64,000 nucleotides of DNA from Hyaloperonospora brassicae (Eukaryota > Oomycota > Peronosporomycetes > Peronosporales > Peronosporaceae). The stretch covers positions 1 to 64,000 of the forward strand of contig CANTFL010001234.1 in the NCBI GenBank assembly GCA_947650285.1. The letters are read 5' to 3'. Below, piece by piece: positions 56,841 through 64,000 of this stretch (within the stretch, counting starts at the first letter, position 1; every line of letters begins with the position of its first letter). The notes beneath the pieces are model-generated. The model was given only the letters and a program-made list of their open reading frames with translations, was not told where the DNA came from and ran no database searches. A program made the position numbers and the translations under genes.

Positions 56841-58989
56841 GGATCTCCTGCGATTGATGTAGTTATTTCAAACTCTTCTCGGTAATGGTAAACATCGTAG
56901 GCACTGTAAAGTTTCTCGTCGAAACGATCCACAATATTTAAATAGGTTTCTGTAAACCTATGGTTTGTTCTACAACTGTTGGTGGAAACAGAACTCGTGT
57001 TTTCACTTACAATCAGAATGATATGCGGTTGATCATCATGAATGAGCATCACAACGCGCCAACAGGTATGCACCGATGTTAAGAAAGACTAATTTTACAG
57101 TAAGCCGCAGTTTACACCGACCACGACAGCATCAGTTTGTGCGCAAGTAATTTCGACCTTATATGCTTTGTCGACAGGCAGAGACAAGCTTTTCGCACCT
57201 TTAATGTTTGCAGCCTCTGCCCGTAAAAAATGCTTGCAGTATATTTTCATGTACTTCGGCTTAGCTTTTCTGAAACAATACAGGATAATATAATGGCAAT
57301 AATGTATCGGTTGGTCAATTCATATATATAATACATATTGCCGTTGTTCCCAAGAAGATTAAAGCAAAAACACGTGCTATTGTCTACATAGACATGGCAT
57401 TTCGACTCGATGACGATCTGATCTCCAACGAAGAACTTCGGAATATACCACATTATGATATTGCGTATCACTTTTGTCGAGAACGATTGAAGATGTCAGT
57501 ATCTGACCATACAATATCAGATAATTAAAGGAAACCAATGACTCGTGCCCTGCATAATCATATTGTACATGTCCTCTTCATTACGCTTTGAAGAGAGCTT
57601 AAACAAAGGTCGAAGTCACCATCAGTCGACCACGACTCAATGTTTTATGTGAATGGTTTGCGTCATCCACGTCAAATATCTCAGTATATTGCAGTTTAAT
57701 TGCAAGGAAGAGGAAATTTTTATAAAAAATATTATAAAATCTTGATCATCACGTGCCGACGCTTACTTCGACATGGAAGATGCCAACGTCGTCCTGATTG
57801 ACGTATAGGAAGACTACCTCGCTGATGGCGATGACGATATTGCTATCTCTGATGAAAAATACAAAGCTGTTATATCCAGTAATATCAATTATAATACCAA
57901 AGAGAATGATAGTAGTTCGGTTGGGATATATACACTTCTGGGCCGTGCGTGCTTAGCGCCCTGATGAAAGCCAATCTGAGTCAGCAGTAATTTCTGCTGA
58001 CCCATGGATCGCATAACTGTTTCGTTTGATATATCCCTGCTAAAGCAATGAGCCGACAAAAATCGAACGATGACAAGAATAACAAATCGTTAATTATCCA
58101 TTTCATGTGGTTAAATCTGTTTAACTAGCTGCGCAATGTCATCCAAAAATACATCTAAAAATGTCGGCAGTAGTAAACCATGAACGAGATACGATGACTT
58201 GTCTCCTTCATTACGCTACTAAGGCAATGGGTATACGATCAAGCTGTCCCGTTGGATGCGAAAACGTCTTCATAATGATAATGGGCGTATTTGATTGTCC
58301 TGTCAGTGCGCGGCCTCTTTGAATTGCGAACACAGCCAACACACTAAAAAACCAAAGCGGTTTTTTCGGTCGCAAGCCAAGCTATCGAGCCAAAACAATT
58401 TAAAGAATTGATATCGCGACAAGTAGGTGCTAGCTCGTCGCATAAAATATGAAGGTGTGGGTCTTTTTTATTGTGCGAGCGCAACCTCCTATTGGTCCTC
58501 CAATCGGCGAACGGGAAAGAGCTGTACAGGCGTCGCGAATAATCGACGACAATACATCATTGTTTGACGTGCCCACGCGACTCGAAAGTGAGTCTCTTAT
58601 GTTTCGCGCTAACACCAATTTAACCGCGACAAGATGACTTATAGGGTCGATACACATTTACCTCAGCCCCTGTGTATTTGCGCGGTGACACATGCTCTCA
58701 CGTGAGGCTCTTCTTGATCAACCGTTACATAAAGAGTCAGCGAACGAGTTACCTTATTTTCTGTCAAGGGTCACGCCTCCCCATGGCGTTCCGAAACTTG
58801 TGCATTATAAACAGCCGATGGGCCAAACTTTTCATATAAAGTACGACAATCCCAGGTGCTCCTCGACATATTGCATTGGAGCATCGCGTCATGCAGTATT
58901 GATGAGATGTAAGCTATACCCCAGGGAAACGTTAAGTTGTTAAATTCAATCAAGGCTCTCTTCGAATTGTCAATACAGCTCAAATTAGG

Positions 58990-59480
58990 CTCGCCGTACT
59001 TAAGTTAAGGAACTTTTAACTTACGCGCCACTTCATGCAGTCTAAACCATGAATCGAATAGAGATCTAAAAGAAAATCCTGCACCAGTTAAAGTTCATTT
59101 ACTAACTAAACTTCATGCTTTTATTCCACAGTATATATCAAGATAACGCGTTCCTGTCTGTAAAAAGAGATATTTAATCTTGATGTCAAAAGCTTACAGC
59201 ACCAGCGCTTTCGATAAGCGCAATTGTCTCTCGAGCTTATATTTAGGCCGTGAAGCCTTTCAGAAATTAAATGGTATAATTGATGTTCGCTTATCTTACC
59301 TTACAAATGGTTAATAAGACGCTCTGGAAAAGCAATGGCTATAGGCTTGGGAATAGACGTAAAACATTGCAGTCGAAAGCCTCCTGCATGGTGCCAAGAA
59401 AAGCTACGGTATTGATATCACCTTTTCTATTTGGCACTAGATGTCATGTACATCTCACTCTTGTATGTGCGCACGAGAAG
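58990..59480 (+). mobile_element. Copia F: short Copia scrap inside Gypsy E
   Basis: CGCCACTTCATGCAGTC at about 59031-59047 resembles the start of the Copia C LTR. Further on (about 59368-59440), translations in neighbouring frames give KASCMV and KSYGIDITFS, matching the Copia RT lead-in KARLVAKGFxQKYGIDFxETFS. No other parts were found. Confidence 0.45.
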
Positions 59481-60145
59481 AGGTAGATGATATATTACCA
59501 GAACTATCATCAAATCCAAATGGACAAGACAAATTCTACGATTCGTTTGATTTGCAGATAATTTTGCTCTTCACCCCGGTATTGCCGCCACGAGTGATCC
59601 GAGCGACATGACATTATCTCTTGTGTCAGAACCACCAGCCTACTCACTTCAGCTGCACCCCGGAGACATCTTTTGAACGTGGTGAGGTACCACATGCACC
59701 GTTGGTAGTAGGTGATGCAGGCAAAAATTCTGCACGGTAAATGAGGTCAACGTGTCTTTACAGTAAAAGCTGCTGCAGATTTAGACGAATTGGCAGCAAA
59801 AGACTGTTTTTTACTGGTGAAATATAAAACGCTTTGCATTCGCAGTGAGATTAATTTTGCAGATTGTTGTTGTGGTAATTTACTGCGCATTTCATCAGCC
59901 TGTTCCCATTACAATGCGGTTGAAAAAGGATAAATTCGACCAAACAAGTGCTTCTGGATCAAACGTAACAGTAATGGCCGAACATGATATCGACATAGCC
60001 TAAACTGTAAATATTAGAGAAGGCGATTCTGAAATGGACGCTAGTGTTTCATAATATTAATATTGGTAAAAACGGCAGTAAAATGACAGTAATTGGTGGG
60101 TTAATGTACAAGCCTGTGTCAACTTGTGAGAAGGTTAAAAGGAGG

Positions 60146-60639
60146 CGTGACAAAATCACTCTAGGTGGCGATATAATGGAAAAAAGATAACTTTTAAGTA
60201 TATTTATTCGGAGATACGTTACAACATCACTGCAGACGGCGGCATTGTTTGAAAATAATAAGTTCTGAATATCTTTAAACAATATCGCCCCATCCAGTGA
60301 TGCTGTCACGTCTCCTTAGAGGATCTTCTCACTATTTGACACCGTCCTTTACATTAGTTCAATAATTTTGCTTGAAGAGCGCGATAAGTGTTAAGTAGAC
60401 GTCATTATACATGATTTTGTTTGAATGATCAAGCTATGACTTAATGATCGAAGTACTACATATACGACTTATTTATATTTGTTATATACTTTCTTTATTT
60501 CTGCTAAACTTTGTCGTTTAGCTGAAACAGCATCCTCTGCGTACGTATCCACGATGGTATCAGGGAACTAGTCAACACTAGTTTCAGTAAGAGTCAGCTA
60601 CGCCATGTAGTCATCACGAAGCCAATAGAGCCCGTTCAT
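60146..60639 (+). repeat. Right LTR of Gypsy E
   Basis: Starts after the purine tract with CGTGACAAAATCACT (Gypsy D: TGTGACAGGGTGAG) and ends near GCCCGTTCATG (Gypsy D: CCCCGTTACA). The middle matches the left LTR around TAGACGTCATTATACATG. Its ends are approximate. Confidence 0.6.
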
Positions 60640-63600
60640 GACATATTTAAATAGCTTTGTATACAATTAAATCAGAACCGTTTTGCTCATGAATAATTTA
60701 CAGGTCCTTTATCAGTACGTAAAGTTGGGGTTAGTAAAGAAATGACATGTGTGTTATCTATTACATACTATAGAAATTACATCTTAATTCTTTTATGAGC
60801 TTATTCAATCAGGTGACAGTTCGAGGACGGATCATGTATGAGTGCCAAGACTTTATTTCAAAAAAACATATTTAATGAAGCGTAGGAGAGCTTTATCGAG
60901 GCACATAGTAAATTGCAATGATTGTCTCCATTGCGGAACAATATCTGTGACATACTACCTCTACCTTCTGCTATCGCTATAACAGGGTTTCTTGTTGCAG
61001 ACCTATTTCTTCCGGCTCCTAAGTTAAGCAACACCGTTGCAACTTGATGTGTGGTAGACTAATTACAGTAGTTGTTTGTCTAATTTACTATCGAATCTAT
61101 CCAAAGTTAGCTATTGTTCAGTCTAGACAATCCGGAAAATTGATTCGTTATATTATGCCCTTGGATTAAAAATAGCTTTTTACGGCAGCAAGTTGTGTGT
61201 AACAATTATATAAAATAAAAAAATGGGATTTTTACTGATGGACAACCACTCTTATCTTTTTATGTAAAAACTATCTATATAAAGAACACGTTTTTCACTA
61301 TTTTTACTTTAAAAATTCAGATAGGCCATCAGAAATCTCCGCTCCTGTTCACAGAATACAGTAGCTTGCTGAGCGATGTAGAATTATACTACAAGTATAT
61401 ATTTTGTCATGGTAACGCCAAATTACAAGTAAAAATTTAACCAGTCGCAGAAGATGAGACTCATCGCAATGTTCGAAGATATTAAATAAGCGAGAATTTA
61501 TAATCAGCAGCAGATATGTCGACATTCTATACTGTCAGTTGCCGCAAGGGCCTTGATGTTTAGGACACAGAGACATTTAATTAGATATATTCATATTTTT
61601 AAATTTCCAGCATAAGTATAATTGTTGTTCTCACTCTGAAGTAAAGAACAACTCCATGTGCGATCACAGTCATTAACTTTGTTTCAATCTGTCGTCAGGT
61701 CTTAGTAGGTAGAGGAATTTTGCGGCCGAAGGAGTTAACTTTCCTCATTGTCTAGTGACTGGCTACAAGTTTTGGACATCTCATAATCTACATCACAGCA
61801 AATTGTTCGAAGCGTCATCGTCATTTCAAGTGCAAAAACATAGAGCAAGTTTATGTTTAGAGCAGCCAAATCCGTATTTTTTGAGATATTTACTCATATT
61901 CAGAATTATATATTGCGTGCCACGACAATGGTTGCTTTTGCTTCGTGACGATCAACCTTGAATAAATGAATTGCAGCAATCGATAACACAAACACCTGGA
62001 TATTCTGAAAGGACTGTCAACGGATTACTTAATATTACGTGACAATGAGTCTGAGGCAAATTGCTTGGATGGGTAATCTCTTCATCCTTTGACAAGGATA
62101 TCAGCTCTGCAATCGTTTACAATCTTTATTACGGGGTCATTAAAACCTAACGTAGAAAGGGTTTCAAATCATTTATACCTAAAGCAAATGGTGTCTTAAT
62201 GGACGGTTGAAAGCTGGATCGATTAAATTCTGTCATCGACGTTTTTGTTACTGTTGATTTATAAAGACCGCTTAGTCCAGCGCCTGTAATTTCTGTCAGA
62301 ATATGACGAGCTTGACGAAATAGTCTCGAATATTCCGGAATAAATATAGTGAAATCTGATGGATCATCAACATATGTACAATATACAAGATATGTTTCAT
62401 TGTGTTTCGTATGTACGATACCTACGGGTGCACATCACGCTGTTGCCATCCTCTTTTTTCCAGTGGAGGAGCTTATCTAATGGTCGTTTTTTCGATACCT
62501 TAGGATCTTAAGATCTTTCCATGCCTACTCTTGATTTTGTCGTCATATTGATCGTATATGGGATATAAGGATTAGGCTTCATCGTCTACGATGTAGCGCG
62601 TTCAGCAAAGAAAACAACAAAAACTTTACCTTGCATATTCTCTTATAATGAGACGATGCCAGAAATTGTCGTACAATTCGACGAATGACGCGTGATGCTT
62701 GACATGTTTGAGCTTCGAGTATCGACTCTTGAAATAATGGGTCGATGTATACGCGTCATCCTTGCAACAGTCGCATTGGCTTGCGTAAGAATTCAAAAAT
62801 CTTGTTGATTTCAAATCTTGTTTCTACAATTGCTACGACTGACGTGAAAAATTGACAGTAATATACAATATTTGTATTTCGGCTTCTTCACTTAGAATGG
62901 ATGGACTCGGCAATCATGGAATACTGCTCGTCCGAATTATTTTTTGAAGAGAAACATGTTTATGACGGCTGATTTTGCAGCAATTAGCCGAATATTTCGG
63001 CCTCTTATTATTCGTACTTAATCTAATGAGCAGATCCTTTCAATTTAAAAAAAATGTGTTCTCTTGAACAATGGCGACATTCATATAATGATGTAAGAAC
63101 ATAAGATATATATATATATATATATATAGTTTGCCATTATAAGAATAGATTAATGAAATAGTACAAATATCTGATAAACCTCGTTAAACTCCACCATATT
63201 TCAGCTCATACTTCAATACCTATGGTGAATATTTTGACCCCTCTTTTTGGGCGTCAATCTCTACCCATATAATTGCTGCTTGAGAGTCGGCGTTAATATT
63301 CATTCCCTAGCGTGGAGTTAACTTCTCTCCAATATTGAATTCACATGTGATAGCGTTCACTATGATTGGATAGGCTTACAATATATATATATAGGATGTT
63401 ACATCCAATCTAACATGTACGGCATTACTTCCATTTTACATTGTTCTATTTTTGCACCCTACTCTGTTGTACGTCACATCCCTTCATGCCACCGGAAACT
63501 GCCCGACCCCTGTTTGTGGGTACGCTGATACGTAGACTTTCCCTATAAAACAGCTATGGTGGCTCAATTAAAACGTAAATATTCGCTAGATGGCTTCATT

Positions 63601-64000
63601 AAGAGGATTAACTAGCTACGGCAGTCGATTAGGCACTATTTGCATTTATTATAAATACCTTACCTTTTTACAAATTGGTAAAATATTAGATACATCGACA
63701 TATTACATAGGAACCTTTCGTTGTATCATAATTGTAAAATGGTTGGACCCATGAAACGATACGAAAAATCAAGATATGGTTCAAATTAGTACCTCGTCAA
63801 TGGATGAGTTTATAAATTATAAAGTATCATGCATAATAAAATTAAAATATTGAGATTTGTGCGTGTGTGTCGACAAACTAAAACTTACTGGTATTTACAA
63901 ATATTTATCGCCACCTCCGAGTGTTCTGACAGTTATAGCAATATAAATATGATATCATAGTAGCAAATTAAAGTTGATGGTAAGTGCGGATAGATTATAG
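60640..64000. other. AT-rich terminal stretch
   Basis: Very AT-rich, with only short open frames. A (TA)n run lies at 63105-63128 and a shorter one near 63381-63394. A weak reverse-transcriptase-like reading on the minus strand near 62360-62420 is discussed separately. No gene is supported. Confidence 0.4.
63105..63128. repeat. (TA)n microsatellite
   Basis: About twelve uninterrupted TA dinucleotides. Confidence 0.9.

Larger units (their letters stand above)
51462..60639 (+). mobile_element. Gypsy E: old, heavily decayed relative of Gypsy D
   Basis: Collinear with Gypsy D: LTR at 51462-about 51899 (starts TGTAACGATGTGACCCGAT, holds CGCGCAATGGGTGGTGAG); PBS-like GCGGTAGCAC; gag with degenerate knuckle RNRCRNVLHYAIKC near 53980; protease-to-RT text near 54480-54690 (GATGACCATC...GACCTCACTTG); RT region about 55490-55990; RNase H about 56090-56700; integrase about 57100-57720 (GATGTCAGTATCTGACCAT, GTTTGCGTCATCCACG); purine tract GGTTAAAAGGAGG at about 60133-60145; right LTR about 60146-60639. 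Similarity is visible only in short blocks, and almost no open frame survives. It is older than D. An island (52560-53640) and a Copia scrap (about 58990-59480) interrupt it. Confidence 0.72.

Noticed and set aside
1..64000. Search for effectors (signal peptide plus RXLR/dEER or CRN LxLFLAK), CRISPR arrays, rRNA, tRNA and bacterial operons
   Set aside because: Nothing convincing was found by reading. The only clear signal peptide belongs to the EEP-family protein, which has no RXLR motif.

Overview
The window looks like nuclear DNA of an oomycete, most likely a Peronosporales species (Phytophthora or downy-mildew type). This is inferred from several things: spliced genes with short GT-AG introns (74-141 bp), an oomycete-style initiator close to the VPS18 start codon, an RA-PH-RGS signalling protein, and Ty1/Copia, chromodomain-bearing Ty3/Gypsy and Mutator-like elements. 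I saw no bacterial operons, CRISPR arrays, rRNA or tRNA genes, and no signal-peptide plus RXLR or CRN effector.

Positions 1-19,000 are the genic part, with balanced base composition. The window opens inside an LTR (1-278) that abuts a LINE remnant (281-751). Then come VPS18 (2797-6030), a small ABM-domain protein with three exons (10593-11119), a five-exon RA-PH-RGS protein (11705-14006), a 95-residue coiled-coil protein (14902-15189), and, on the minus strand, a secreted or membrane-anchored endonuclease/exonuclease/phosphatase-family protein (17352-15622). The long spacers hold no gene I can support. Satellites occur at 15509-15616 (19-bp units) and 18548-18973 (101-111-bp units).

Positions 19,000-64,000 are AT-rich and consist mostly of dead transposons. 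In order: a Mutator-like element with 75-bp inverted ends (20776-24037); a decayed plus-strand Copia element (A, about 25500-29740); a minus-strand Copia element (B, about 29715-38693) split by a plus-strand Copia element with two LTRs (C, 32760-37357); a complete but stop-riddled Gypsy chromovirus (D, 39447-47727) with 448/449-bp LTRs and a perfect TAGCC target duplication; and a much older relative of D in the same orientation (E, about 51462-60639). E carries a roughly 1.1-kb GC-richer island and a Copia scrap (F). The final 3.4 kb is AT-rich and nearly featureless.

The five genes do not form a pathway. VPS18 acts in endolysosomal tethering, the RA-PH-RGS protein probably links small-GTPase, phosphoinositide and heterotrimeric G-protein signals, and the EEP-family protein probably acts outside the cell or in the secretory lumen. 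The most unusual host feature is the RA-PH-RGS architecture. The most informative genome feature is the layered transposon history, which gives a relative age order: E is older than D, and B is older than C. I found no convincing new multi-gene system.
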